From positions 1-32,107 of the forward strand of contig CALMOK010000313.1 in NCBI GenBank assembly GCA_937871825.1: 32,107 nt of DNA. Direction: 5' to 3'. A model generated the notes under the pieces. It did not search any database and was not told the DNA's origin. It was given only the letters and a program-made list of their open reading frames with translations. This document shows, piece after piece, positions 12,357 through 21,863 of the stretch. Numbering within the stretch: position 1 is the first letter of the stretch; every line of letters starts with the position of its first letter. Both the position numbers and the translations under genes were made by a program. The DNA is from an uncultured Alphaproteobacteria bacterium. Its GTDB lineage: Bacteria; Pseudomonadota; Alphaproteobacteria; Rhizobiales; Beijerinckiaceae.

Positions 12357-12716
12357 ATGGCCAAGCAAGACCAAATGGATCGGCGTAAGAGCCGTGTCCG
12401 TCGGTCGATCCGGGCTCGTGCCTACGGTCGGCCGCGTTTGTCGGTATTTCGTTCGTCGAAACAGATCTATGCTCAGATCATTGATGACGCGAAGGGTGTC
12501 ACGCTGGTTGCGGCCTCTTCGTTGGAAAAGTCGTATCGGGAGTCGCTGAAGACCGGGGCTTCCGTCGAGGCGGCCAAGATCATCGGAGCGCTGTTGGCCG
12601 AGCGGGCTACGGCTGCTGGCATCGGCGAGGTTGTGTTTGATCGCGGCAGTTACATGTACCATGGGCGTGTCAAGGCTTTGGCCGAGGGCGCCCGTGAAGG
12701 TGGTTTGAAGTTCTGA
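12357..12716 (+). CDS. rplR: 50S ribosomal protein L18
   Basis: [36 protein letters not shown]...[28 protein letters not shown]. Confidence 0.97.
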   Translation: MAKQDQMDRRKSRVRRSIRARAYGRPRLSVFRSSKQIYAQIIDDAKGVTLVAASSLEKSYRESLKTGASVEAAKIIGALLAERATAAGIGEVVFDRGSYMYHGRVKALAEGAREGGLKF

Positions 12717-12737
12717 CGATTAGCGAAAGAGTAGTGG

Positions 12738-12766
12738 TTCAGGGCGGCCCTTGTTTAGTTTATACG
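12738..12766 (+). promoter_or_regulatory. Possible internal sigma70-like promoter upstream of rpsE
   Basis: TTCAGG (12738-12743), 17-nt spacer, TATACG (12761-12766), in an atypical 148-bp gap; the -35 element is weak. Confidence 0.3.
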
Positions 12767-12864
12767 GTGGCTGTGGATTGAAACCCTTCTCATGCTTCGA
12801 AGCGAGCGGGATAGGTTGCCAGTGTTAGGTGATCCCCCGCGCAAGTGACGGAAGAAGAAAATAA

Positions 12865-13419
12865 ATGGCACGTGAACGTGAGCGCGACCGCGAGGAGCGT
12901 GACAGTGAATTTGTGGATCGGCTGGTTCATATCAACCGGGTCGCCAAGGTCGTAAAGGGTGGACGCCGGTTCGGTTTCGCAGCACTGGTGGTAGTAGGGG
13001 ACCAAAAGGGCCGGGTCGGATTTGGCCACGGCAAGGCCCGAGAAGTGCCGGAGGCCATTCGAAAGGCCACTGAGGCCGCCAAGCGCGGTCTCATTCGTGT
13101 ACCGCTTCGTGAAGGACGGACACTTCACCATGACGTGCTTGGTCGGCACGGCGCTGGAAAGGTCATCCTTCGAGCCGCGCCTGCGGGAACCGGGATCATC
13201 GCGGGTGGTCCGATGCGGGCCGTTTTCGAGACGCTCGGCGTGAACGACGTCGTGGCCAAGAGCCAAGGATCGTCCAATCCCTACAACATGGTTCGTGCGA
13301 CGTTTGACGCTCTGAAGCATGAAGACTCGCCTCGCCAGGTCGCGGCACGTCGCAACCTCAAGGTATCGGTTCTGCAGTCGCGCCGTCAGGGTGTGGACGC
13401 AGAATCCGCAGACGCCTGA
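12865..13419 (+). CDS. rpsE: 30S ribosomal protein S5
   Basis: [65 protein letters not shown]. Confidence 0.98.
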   Translation: MARERERDREERDSEFVDRLVHINRVAKVVKGGRRFGFAALVVVGDQKGRVGFGHGKAREVPEAIRKATEAAKRGLIRVPLREGRTLHHDVLGRHGAGKVILRAAPAGTGIIAGGPMRAVFETLGVNDVVAKSQGSSNPYNMVRATFDALKHEDSPRQVAARRNLKVSVLQSRRQGVDAESADA

Positions 13420-13434
13420 GATCGGGAGGACGAG

Positions 13435-13647
13435 ATGACGGACATCAACAAATCAACGATCCTGGTCGAACAGACCGGTAGTCCCATTGGTCGCCCGAGT
13501 GAACAACGCCGAACGTTGATCGGCCTGAAGCTCAACAAGATCGGCCGACGCTCAACGCTTGAAGACACGCCTGCGGTTCGAGGCATGGTTGCCAAGGTGG
13601 CTCACATGGTTCGTATCGTGAACGCCGGTGAGGGAGCCGGATCATGA
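13435..13647 (+). CDS. rpmD: 50S ribosomal protein L30
   Basis: [52 protein letters not shown]. Confidence 0.96.
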   Translation: MTDINKSTILVEQTGSPIGRPSEQRRTLIGLKLNKIGRRSTLEDTPAVRGMVAKVAHMVRIVNAGEGAGS

Positions 13648-14126
13648 AGCTCAACGGTATTTCGGATAACGAGGGATCGAGCAAAGCCCGTATGCGCGTG
13701 GGCCGCGGTATCGGTTCGGGCAAGGGCAAGACGGGTGGTCGCGGCGTCAAGGGTCAGAAGGCCCGGACCGGCGTGAGCATCAAAGGGTTCGAGGGCGGTC
13801 AGATGCCTTTGCACCGTCGGCTTCCCAAGCGTGGCTTCAACAACATTTCGTCTATCTTCTATAACGAGGTCAACCTGGGCCGGATCCAACTGGCCGTCGA
13901 CGCTGGGAAACTCGTGGATGGTATCGTCACCGAGGCAAGCCTCATACAAGCTGGGATCTGTTCCAAGCCACGGGACGGGGTCAAACTGCTTGGTATGGGC
14001 GAACTTAAGGCGGCCCTGACCTTTGAGGTCGCGGCTGCGTCTAAGTCCGCCGTCGAAGCGATCGAGAAGGTTGGTGGCAAGGTTGCGCTGATCAAGGCCG
14101 TTGCCCAGTCTGGTGCCGAGGCTTAA
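13644..14126 (+). CDS. rplO: 50S ribosomal protein L15
   Basis: [44 protein letters not shown]...[18 protein letters not shown]. Confidence 0.98.
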   Translation: MKLNGISDNEGSSKARMRVGRGIGSGKGKTGGRGVKGQKARTGVSIKGFEGGQMPLHRRLPKRGFNNISSIFYNEVNLGRIQLAVDAGKLVDGIVTEASLIQAGICSKPRDGVKLLGMGELKAALTFEVAAASKSAVEAIEKVGGKVALIKAVAQSGAEA

Positions 14127-14165
14127 GCGTCCTAGGAATTTCAGCGACTGGTGGTCATGATTCGT

Positions 14166-14199
14166 GGGGCGGTGGGATTGATCCTTCCGCCCCTTTTTT
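14166..14199 (+). terminator. Intrinsic terminator between rplO and secY
   Basis: GGGGCGG (14166-14172) / CCGCCCC (14187-14193) with possible inner GGAT-TG-ATCC pairing, followed by TTTTTT (14194-14199). Confidence 0.85.
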
Positions 14200-14327
14200 C
14201 GAGTGGCTGTTTGTTGTGGGCCGATTGTCTAGTCGCTCGCTGGCCGAGTCGCCACAATGGCGGCAATTGGCTTTGATAGTTTTTGGTTTGGGTGCTCTCA
14301 CGATGATGCGTGGGCAGGATGGGCATG

Positions 14328-14400
14328 CGGCATGTCTTTCGGTGCGCCGGTGCCAGCCGAGGCGGCCGATAATGAATAGTTTGGCATGGAGACATGCCGA
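14328..14400 (+). promoter_or_regulatory. Candidate structured secY leader with mutually exclusive hairpins
   Basis: CGGCATGTCT (14328-14337) is the exact reverse complement of AGACATGCCG (14390-14399); the same 3' arm also closes a local hairpin TTGGCATG-GAGA-CATGCCGA (14381-14400) just before the likely SD cggag (14401-14405). Confidence 0.45.
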
Positions 14401-14412
14401 CGGAGCAATGTA

Positions 14413-15744
14413 ATGGCATCTGCAGCGGAACAGCTTGCGGCGAACATCAATTTCTCGGCCTTTGGCGAGGAGCTCAAAAAACGGATCTGGTTCACCCTTG
14501 GTGCCTTGGTGATTTATCGGCTCGGGACGTATATCCCGCTCCCTGGTATAAACCCGGCAGCGTTCGAGGCGAACTTTGTTGGTCACAAGCAGGGCGTGCT
14601 TGAACTGTTCAACATGTTCTCGGGCGGCGCAGTGCAGCGAATGGCAATTTTCGCCCTTAACATCATGCCGTATATCTCGGCTTCCATTATCATCCAATTG
14701 ATGACGTCGATTGTTCCCTCCCTTGAGACCCTGAAAAAGGAAGGCGAGGCCGGACGCAAAGTCATCAATCAATATACTCGCTACCTGACTGTGGTTCTCG
14801 CGGCTTTTCAGGCTTACGGAATCGCTGTTGGTCTCGAGGGACAGAATGGCGTTGTCGGTGATCCCGGTATATTCTTCCGGCTATCGACGTGCATCACGCT
14901 AATGGGCGGCACGATGTTCCTGATGTGGCTCGGCGAACAGATCACGTCGCGCGGCATCGGGAATGGGTCGTCCCTGATCATCTTTGCCGGGATCGTGGCG
15001 GCATTCCCGGCTGCAATCGCCAACACGCTTGAACTTGGGCGTCAGGGTGCTTTGTCGACCGGATTGATCCTTCTGGTCGTTGTCATGGCCGTCGCGGTCA
15101 TCGCCTTCATCGTTTTCATGGAGCGTGCGCAGCGGCGGTTGCTTATCACTTATCCAAAGCGCCAGGTCGGCAATCGGGTGTTCGAGGGCCAGACTTCGTT
15201 CTTGCCGTTGAAGCTGAACACGTCGGGGGTGATCCCGCCGATCTTTGCGTCCTCGCTCCTCCTTTTGCCGACGACGGTCGCGAACTTCGCCCAGCAAAGT
15301 GGTGGGACGGGATTCTTCGCCACGATGGCAGCAGTATTGGGACATGGACGCCCGGCCTACATGATCGCCTATGTGGCGCTGATCGTCTTTTTCGCCTTCT
15401 TCTACACCGCGGTTGTGTTCAATCCGGTCGAAACGGCCGACAATCTCAAGAAGCATGGCGGCTTCCTCCCCGGCATCCGACCGGGAGAACGAACCGCGCA
15501 GTATATTGACAGCGTTCTCACCCGGATCACGGTCCTGGGAGCCGGCTATCTGGCGATCATCTGCCTGTTGCCGGAGCTGTTGATATCCTACGCTGCATTG
15601 CCGTTCTATTTCGGCGGGACGTCGCTTCTGATCATCGTGAGTGTCACGATGGACACTGTGGCGCAGATCCATGGACATTTACAGGCTCATCAATATGAGG
15701 GCCTGATCAAGAAGTCGCGCCTTCGTGGGGGAAAGAAGCGATGA
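14413..15744 (+). CDS. secY: Preprotein translocase subunit SecY
   Basis: [29 protein letters not shown]...[26 protein letters not shown]; multi-TM; start placed at ATG 14413. Confidence 0.98.
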   Translation: MASAAEQLAANINFSAFGEELKKRIWFTLGALVIYRLGTYIPLPGINPAAFEANFVGHKQGVLELFNMFSGGAVQRMAIFALNIMPYISASIIIQLMTSIVPSLETLKKEGEAGRKVINQYTRYLTVVLAAFQAYGIAVGLEGQNGVVGDPGIFFRLSTCITLMGGTMFLMWLGEQITSRGIGNGSSLIIFAGIVAAFPAAIANTLELGRQGALSTGLILLVVVMAVAVIAFIVFMERAQRRLLITYPKRQVGNRVFEGQTSFLPLKLNTSGVIPPIFASSLLLLPTTVANFAQQSGGTGFFATMAAVLGHGRPAYMIAYVALIVFFAFFYTAVVFNPVETADNLKKHGGFLPGIRPGERTAQYIDSVLTRITVLGAGYLAIICLLPELLISYAALPFYFGGTSLLIIVSVTMDTVAQIHGHLQAHQYEGLIKKSRLRGGKKR

Positions 15745-16352
15745 GGCTGGTTTTTCTCGGCCCACCAGGGGCCGGCAAGGGAACGCAGTCGGAGCTGTTG
15801 AAGCGCCGGCTTGGTGTTCCACAACTGTCCACGGGCGACATGCTTCGCGGGGCTGTTCGAGCGGCTAGTCCGGTGGGGCTCAAGGCCAAGGCGATCATGG
15901 ATGCCGGGCAGCTGGTGTCGGACGATGTTGTGATCGGAATCGTGGCGGAGCGGATCGAAGAGGCCGATGCCGGGCAGGGATTTATCCTGGACGGGTTCCC
16001 TCGAACGGTGGCACAGGCTGAGGCGCTCGAGGAACTTCTTGCGGAGCGGGCCTTACGTCTTGATGGCGTTCTCGAACTCGAGGTGAACGAGGCGGCCCTG
16101 GTGTCGCGAATCGAAAAGCGGGTGGAAGAAACGCGCGCGGTCGGTGGTGTCGTGCGGGCGGACGATCAGCCTGAAACGCTGAAAGCCAGGCTCGACGCCT
16201 ATAAGGTTCAGACATCACCCGTGTCGACATACTACGACCAGCGCGGTCTTCTCTACCGCGTCAATGGCATGTTGCCGATCGACACTGTTACTGGCTCGAT
16301 CGAGGAGCAACTTGCCGCCATGCGGGCTGTGCATCAGCAGGAACTTCGATAA
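15741..16352 (+). CDS. adk: Adenylate kinase
   Basis: [20 protein letters not shown] (P-loop), [26 protein letters not shown] overlap with secY. Confidence 0.98.
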   Translation: MRLVFLGPPGAGKGTQSELLKRRLGVPQLSTGDMLRGAVRAASPVGLKAKAIMDAGQLVSDDVVIGIVAERIEEADAGQGFILDGFPRTVAQAEALEELLAERALRLDGVLELEVNEAALVSRIEKRVEETRAVGGVVRADDQPETLKARLDAYKVQTSPVSTYYDQRGLLYRVNGMLPIDTVTGSIEEQLAAMRAVHQQELR

Positions 16353-16401
16353 TGGGCAGGGCAAAATCACTGTCATCGTGGCAGGATCGACATGATCAAG
16401 C

Positions 16402-16430
16402 TTGACGATAAGTCCTTAATTGCATATAGG
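16402..16430 (+). promoter_or_regulatory. Sigma70-type promoter for the alpha segment (rpsM-rpsK-rpoA-rplQ)
   Basis: TTGACG (16402-16407), 17-nt spacer, TATAGG (16425-16430), in the adk-rpsM intergenic region. Confidence 0.7.
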
Positions 16431-16561
16431 CCAAAACATTCAAGGTGACTTGGCTTGGTGTGACTGGGATCCCATGCGGACACCCGGTCTTTTTCGTTCG
16501 AGCGAAACCTTTCCTTTGATGAAGCCCGGTGGACTCGAATCCGACCGTTGGAGTGAACCAC

Positions 16562-16930
16562 GTGGCCCGTATCGCAGGCGTTAACATCCCGACCAACAAG
16601 CGCGTGACGATCGCGCTTCAATACATTCACGGGATTGGAGCCAAGAAGGCTGAGGAGATTTGCGAGAAGGTCAGCATCCCGGCCGAGCGTCGTGTCGCGC
16701 AACTGACGGACGCGGAAGTTTTGCAGATCCGCGAGACGATCGATCGCGATTACCTCGTTGAGGGCGATCTACGTCGAGAGAATTCGATGAATATCAAGCG
16801 GCTGATGGACCTTGGCTGCTATCGGGGCCTCCGCCATCGGCGCAGCCTACCGGTTCGTGGTCAACGGACCCACACCAACGCGCGGACCCGCAAGGGCAAG
16901 TCGAAGCCGATCGCCGGCAAGAAGAAGTAA
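16562..16930 (+). CDS. rpsM: 30S ribosomal protein S13
   Basis: (M)[25 protein letters not shown]...[15 protein letters not shown]; the family N terminus points to GTG 16562 as the start rather than ORF start 16529. Confidence 0.96.
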   Translation: MARIAGVNIPTNKRVTIALQYIHGIGAKKAEEICEKVSIPAERRVAQLTDAEVLQIRETIDRDYLVEGDLRRENSMNIKRLMDLGCYRGLRHRRSLPVRGQRTHTNARTRKGKSKPIAGKKK

Positions 16931-16979
16931 TAAACTCCCGAGCGCCTGGCATTACGGGCGTGATTGAAGGACGACACAG

Positions 16980-17372
16980 ATGGCAAAAGACACCGGTACC
17001 CGCGTTCGTCGTCGCGAACGTAAGAACATCGCCTCGGGCGTGGCTCACGTCAATTCAACGTTCAACAACACCATGATCACCATCACGGACGCTCAAGGAA
17101 ACACGATTTCCTGGTCGTCGGCCGGAACGATGGGCTTCAAGGGATCGCGCAAGTCGACGCCCTATGCGGCGCAGATGGCGGCCGAAGATGCCGCCCGGAA
17201 GGCCGCCGAGCACGGCATGCGCATGGTCGAGGTTGAGGTGTCGGGGCCTGGATCGGGGCGTGAGTCGGCTTTGCGGGCACTTCAGGCGGCTGGTTTCACC
17301 GTTACGTCGATCCGCGATGTGACACCCATTCCGCATAACGGGTGCCGTCCGCGCAAGCGCCGTCGCGTTTGA
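16980..17372 (+). CDS. rpsK: 30S ribosomal protein S11
   Basis: [53 protein letters not shown]...[15 protein letters not shown]. Confidence 0.98.
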   Translation: MAKDTGTRVRRRERKNIASGVAHVNSTFNNTMITITDAQGNTISWSSAGTMGFKGSRKSTPYAAQMAAEDAARKAAEHGMRMVEVEVSGPGSGRESALRALQAAGFTVTSIRDVTPIPHNGCRPRKRRRV

Positions 17373-17466
17373 TGCCATAGGACGGTTTTTGCCGTCCCCA
17401 CTCAGGGCAGTGGAGTTATTGCCTTGGCTCGCCCGTTAAGGCCGGTGCTGATTTTTAGGAGTAATC

Positions 17467-18483
17467 GTGATTCACAAGAACTGGCAGGATTTGATCAAGC
17501 CGAACAAGCTTGAGGTCGTTCTTGGCAACGATCCTAAGCGCAGCGCAACTTTAGTGGCCGAACCGCTGGAGCGGGGGTTTGGCCTGACAATGGGCAACTC
17601 CCTCCGGCGTATCCTGCTTTCGTCGTTGCAGGGCGCTGCGGTGACGGCGATCCAGATCGATGGGGTGCTGCACGAGTTCTCGTCCATTCCGGGCGTGCGT
17701 GAGGACGTCACCGACATCGTCCTCAACGTCAAGGACATCGCCATCAAGATGCAGGGAGACGGCCCCAAGCGTGTCGTCCTCAAGAAGCAGGGACCGGGTC
17801 CGGTCACGGCGGGCGATATCGCGACCGTCAATGACGTCGTCGTGTTGAACCCGGAACTCGTCATCTGCACGCTGGACGAGGGTGCCGATATCCGCATGGA
17901 ATTCACGATCAACACCGGTAAGGGCTACATTGCCGCCGACCGCAACCGGTCGGAAGACGCGCCCATCGGCATGATCCCTGTCGACAGCCTGTATTCACCG
18001 GTTCGCAGGGTCAGTTACCGCGTCGAGAATACCCGCGCCGGTCAGGTGCTCGACTACGACAAATTGACGATGACGATCGAGACCAACGGCGGCATATCGC
18101 CGGAAGACGCGATCGCCTATGCGGCGCGGATCCTTCAGGACCAGCTCAACGTTTTCGTCAACTTCGAGGAACCCAAGCGCGAGGAAGTCTCGGCGGCGAT
18201 CCCCGAACTCGCCTTCAACCCGGCTTTGCTGAAGAAGGTGGACGAACTCGAATTGTCGGTTCGCTCCGCCAACTGCTTGAAGAACGACAACATCGTCTAT
18301 ATCGGCGACCTGATCCAGAAGTCGGAAGGCGAAATGCTCCGCACGCCGAATTTCGGTCGCAAGTCGTTGAACGAGATCAAGGAGGTTCTCGCCCAGATGG
18401 GCCTGCACCTCGGGATGGAAATCAACGGCTGGCCGCCGGAGAACATCGACGAACTCGCCAAGCGATTCGAGGAGCATTACTGA
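17467..18483 (+). CDS. rpoA: DNA-directed RNA polymerase subunit alpha
   Basis: [70 protein letters not shown]; alpha-[26 protein letters not shown]. Confidence 0.98.
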   Translation: MIHKNWQDLIKPNKLEVVLGNDPKRSATLVAEPLERGFGLTMGNSLRRILLSSLQGAAVTAIQIDGVLHEFSSIPGVREDVTDIVLNVKDIAIKMQGDGPKRVVLKKQGPGPVTAGDIATVNDVVVLNPELVICTLDEGADIRMEFTINTGKGYIAADRNRSEDAPIGMIPVDSLYSPVRRVSYRVENTRAGQVLDYDKLTMTIETNGGISPEDAIAYAARILQDQLNVFVNFEEPKREEVSAAIPELAFNPALLKKVDELELSVRSANCLKNDNIVYIGDLIQKSEGEMLRTPNFGRKSLNEIKEVLAQMGLHLGMEINGWPPENIDELAKRFEEHY

Positions 18484-18557
18484 CCGGAACGCCTAGCGTC
18501 CGGCAATAAGCGCGAGCGTTCCTTGGCACGGCGGTCGCATAAAAACAGGAGATCGCC

Positions 18558-18962
18558 ATGTATCACGGTCGCGCTCAGCGCCGCTTCAACAGAACCGCCG
18601 AACACCGCAAGGCGATGTTCGCCAATATGGCCTGTGCTTTGATCCATCACGAGCAGATCGTGACGACGCTTCCCAAGGCGAAGGACCTCAGGCCCGTTGT
18701 GGAAAAGCTGATCACTCTTGGAAAACGGGGCGATCTTCATGCCCGCCGGCAAGCCATCGCGCAGCTTCGCGATGTCCAACTCGCGAAGAAACTGTTTGAA
18801 GTGATCGGTCCGCGCTACCAGGACCGTGCCGGCGGATACCTACGGGTCTTGAAAGCAGGTTTCCGCTTTGGCGACAATGCGCCGATGGCGGTGATCGAGT
18901 TTGTCGATCGCGACGTCGATGCAAAGGGCAAGCCTTTTGGTGGACAGGTCGAGGCGGCCTGA
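18558..18962 (+). CDS. rplQ: 50S ribosomal protein L17
   Basis: [54 protein letters not shown]. Confidence 0.97.
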   Translation: MYHGRAQRRFNRTAEHRKAMFANMACALIHHEQIVTTLPKAKDLRPVVEKLITLGKRGDLHARRQAIAQLRDVQLAKKLFEVIGPRYQDRAGGYLRVLKAGFRFGDNAPMAVIEFVDRDVDAKGKPFGGQVEAA

Positions 18963-18987
18963 CAGCCATTTGTTCCTGGACGAGGCC

Positions 18988-19018
18988 AAAAGGGAATTCC
19001 CCAGTGAATTCCCTTTTT
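18988..19018 (+). terminator. Intrinsic terminator ending the ribosomal superoperon
   Basis: AAAAGGGAATTC (18988-18999), 6-nt loop CCCAGT, GAATTCCCTTTT(T) (19006-19018). Confidence 0.9.
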
Positions 19019-19113
19019 GCGTTTGGCGGGACGGTCGACCTCCATGGTGCGGGAACGTGTGACCGGGCGCTGTTCTCGGGCCGTCCAAGGCTGACGTTGT
19101 GACGAGGAATGCG

Positions 19114-20529
19114 ATGATACGGTTTCGGATGGCGACCGGATTGGCCTGCGCCCTGCTCACCATGCTTGGCGCTCCCCAAGGCTGGGCCGAGGACATCCAC
19201 GAGGTTCCGCAAGCGCGCTCGGAGGTGGTGCTGTCGTTCTCGCCAGTGGTGAAGAAGGTTCAGCCGGCCGTTGTCAACGTTTACGCGTCAAGGACGGAAC
19301 GGCAGGCGCGCAACCCTCTTTTCGATGATCCGGTCTTTCGCCAGTTTTTTGGCAACCGGGACGTGCCGCGGCCAGGCGGTCCCACCGCGCAATCGCTCGG
19401 GTCAGGCGTCATCGTCGATCCGTCCGGGTTGGTGGTCACCAATTACCACGTCATCGACAAGATGACGGAGGTGAAAGTGGCCCTGTCGGACAAGCGTGAG
19501 ATCGAGGCCGATATCGTGCTCCGCGACAGGCGGACGGACCTTGCTGTGCTGAAGCTCGAGGGCAACGGCCCGTTCCCCGTCATGGAACTGGGCGACTCGG
19601 ATGGCCTCGAGGTCGGTGACCTTGTGCTGGCGATCGGCGACCCGTTCGGCGTTGGGCAGACCGTCACGCAGGGGATCGTGTCGGGCCTCGCCCGCACGCA
19701 GGTCGGCGGCAGCGATTATCAATTCTTCATCCAGACGGATGCCGCGATCAACCCGGGCAATTCGGGCGGTGCCCTGGCGGACATGCATGCCCGCCTGGTC
19801 GGCATCAACTCGGCGATCTACTCGCAATCGGGCGGCAGCATCGGCATCGGCTTCGCCATCCCGGTCAACCTCGTCAAGACCGTTATCCAAAGTGCAAAGA
19901 ACGGTCGCCCCGACGTGCAGCGCCCCTGGCTCGGCGCAACGCTTCAGGCCATGTCGGGCGAGATCGCCGGCACGTTGGGCTTGGACCGTCCCGGGGGGGC
20001 TTTGGTGGCGAGCGTGCTCGACCGTGGGCCCGCCAAGGATGCCGGGTTGAAGAGCAGCGACATCATCACGGCCGTGGACGGCCAAGCGGTCGACGATCCG
20101 GACGGCTTCGGCTACCGCTTCGCCACCAAGCCCATCGGTTCGGTCGCAAACCTGACGGTTTCGCGGGCCGGCAAGTCCGTCACGTTGCCCGTCAAGCTGA
20201 TCACGGCGCCCGAGGTGCCGCCTCGCGAACCCGTCAAGCTTAGGAACCGCTCGCCGTTTTCGGGCGCCACCATTGTCAACGTCTCGCCGGCCGTCGCCGA
20301 GGAGATGTCGATCCAGGGCGTTCACGACGGCGTCGCGGTGTCTGATGTCGATCAGAGTTCCAATGCCGCGGAAGCCGGGCTCGAGAAGGGCGACGTGATC
20401 TTGTCGCTCGACAACGAGCGGATCGCTTCCACCAAGCAGATGCAGCGCTTGACCGATGCGGCGCACTCCTATTATCGCCTGACGCTCTCGCGTGGCGGCC
20501 GTTTGGTCGAGACCGACATCGGGGAGTGA
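19114..20529 (+). CDS. Periplasmic serine endoprotease of the HtrA/Deg (Do) family
   Basis: Signal-like N terminus; trypsin-like triad motifs VVTNYHVID, RTDLAVLKL, NPGNSGGAL; two PDZ-like regions (GPAKDAGLKSSDIITAVDG; SNAAEAGLEKGDVILSLDN). Start could also be GTG 19099; SD-like gagg precedes ATG 19114. Confidence 0.93.
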   Translation: MIRFRMATGLACALLTMLGAPQGWAEDIHEVPQARSEVVLSFSPVVKKVQPAVVNVYASRTERQARNPLFDDPVFRQFFGNRDVPRPGGPTAQSLGSGVIVDPSGLVVTNYHVIDKMTEVKVALSDKREIEADIVLRDRRTDLAVLKLEGNGPFPVMELGDSDGLEVGDLVLAIGDPFGVGQTVTQGIVSGLARTQVGGSDYQFFIQTDAAINPGNSGGALADMHARLVGINSAIYSQSGGSIGIGFAIPVNLVKTVIQSAKNGRPDVQRPWLGATLQAMSGEIAGTLGLDRPGGALVASVLDRGPAKDAGLKSSDIITAVDGQAVDDPDGFGYRFATKPIGSVANLTVSRAGKSVTLPVKLITAPEVPPREPVKLRNRSPFSGATIVNVSPAVAEEMSIQGVHDGVAVSDVDQSSNAAEAGLEKGDVILSLDNERIASTKQMQRLTDAAHSYYRLTLSRGGRLVETDIGE

Positions 20530-20549
20530 TCGGCGCGCCGGAGTTCGTC

Positions 20550-21863
20550 ATGTCGGACCTTTTTGCCGCCGCCGGTTTGGCTGCAGGTGCACCCCGACCT
20601 TTGGCGGACCGGTTGCGACCCGCCTGCCTCGATGATGTTGCGGGACAGGAGCACCTGCTTGGCCCCGGTGGGGCGCTGAGCCGGCTCGTCGGTTCGGGTT
20701 CGCTCGGCTCGCTGGTCTTCTGGGGGCCGCCCGGAACCGGGAAGACGACGGTCGGGCGATTGCTGGCGCAAGAAACCAAACTGACCTTTGTTGCCGTTTC
20801 GGCGATCTTCTCGGGCGTCGCGGAGCTCAAGAAGCTGTTCGAGGAGGCGCGCGCCCGCCGGGTCGTCGGGCAGGGAACCTTGTTGTTCGTCGACGAGATC
20901 CATCGCTTCAACAAGGCGCAGCAGGACAGTTTCCTCCCCGTCATGGAAGACGGCACCATCACGCTGATCGGTGCGACGACCGAGAACCCGTCGTTCGAGT
21001 TGAACGCCGCCTTGCTGTCGCGGGCGCGTCTCCTCGTGTTCAAGCCGCTCGACGAGGTGGCCTTGGCCAAACTGCTCGACCGCGCCGAAGCCGCCGAGGG
21101 CCGGCCCCTGCCGGTCGACGCGGGGGGCCGGGAAACCTTGATCCGGTTGGCCGACGGGGATGGACGTGCCCTGCTGACCCTCGGCGAGGAGGTTTGGCGC
21201 GCCGCGCGCGTCGGCGAGGTTTTTGGCGCCGCGAGCCTGCTCGACATCGTCCAGCGCCGTGCGCCGCTTTACGACAAGGGCCAGGACGGCCACTACAACC
21301 TGATCTCGGCTCTCCACAAGGCGGTTCGCGGGTCCGACCCCGATGCCGCCCTTTATTATCTGGCGCGCATGCTCGACGCCGGGGAGGATCGCCTGTTCAT
21401 CGCGCGGCGGGTCGTTCGCATGGCCATTGAGGACATCGGATTGGCCGACCCGCAGGCCTTGACGGTCGCCAACGCGGCAAAGGACGCCTTCGACTTCCTG
21501 GGTAGTCCGGAAGGCGAACTCGCCATCGCGCAGGCTGTCATCTATGTGGCCACGGCCCCGAAATCCAACGCCGGGTATCGCGCCTTCAAGGCCGCTATGG
21601 CGCTTGCCAAACAAGGAGGGTCGCTGCCACCTCCCAAGATCATTCTGAACGGTTCAACCAAGATGATGCGCCAGGAGGGCTATGGCGAGGGCTATGCCTA
21701 CGACCACGACGAGCCGGACGGTTTTTCGGGACAGAACTACTGGCCCGACGCCATCGAGCCCCGGACCTTGTACGAGCCCGTCGAGCGCGGCTTCGAGCGC
21801 GAGTTGAAGAAGCGGCTCGATTGGTGGAGCAAGACGCGGGCGGAACGCAAGGCGGACCAATGA
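20550..21863 (+). CDS. rarA: Replication-associated recombination protein A (RarA/MgsA-type AAA+ ATPase)
   Basis: LADRLRPACLDDVAGQEHLLGPGGAL, Walker A FWGPPGTGKTT, Walker B LFVDEIHRFNKAQQD, C-terminal GYAYDHDEPDGFSGQNYWPD. Confidence 0.95.
   Translation: MSDLFAAAGLAAGAPRPLADRLRPACLDDVAGQEHLLGPGGALSRLVGSGSLGSLVFWGPPGTGKTTVGRLLAQETKLTFVAVSAIFSGVAELKKLFEEARARRVVGQGTLLFVDEIHRFNKAQQDSFLPVMEDGTITLIGATTENPSFELNAALLSRARLLVFKPLDEVALAKLLDRAEAAEGRPLPVDAGGRETLIRLADGDGRALLTLGEEVWRAARVGEVFGAASLLDIVQRRAPLYDKGQDGHYNLISALHKAVRGSDPDAALYYLARMLDAGEDRLFIARRVVRMAIEDIGLADPQALTVANAAKDAFDFLGSPEGELAIAQAVIYVATAPKSNAGYRAFKAAMALAKQGGSLPPPKIILNGSTKMMRQEGYGEGYAYDHDEPDGFSGQNYWPDAIEPRTLYEPVERGFERELKKRLDWWSKTRAERKADQ

Noticed and set aside
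14155-14772. 205-aa - strand ORF over the rplO-secY spacer
   Set aside because: Crosses the intrinsic terminator and the secY coding region antisense; no domain.
19402-20466. 354-aa - strand ORF opposite the HtrA gene
   Set aside because: Antisense shadow ORF from high GC; no domain signature.
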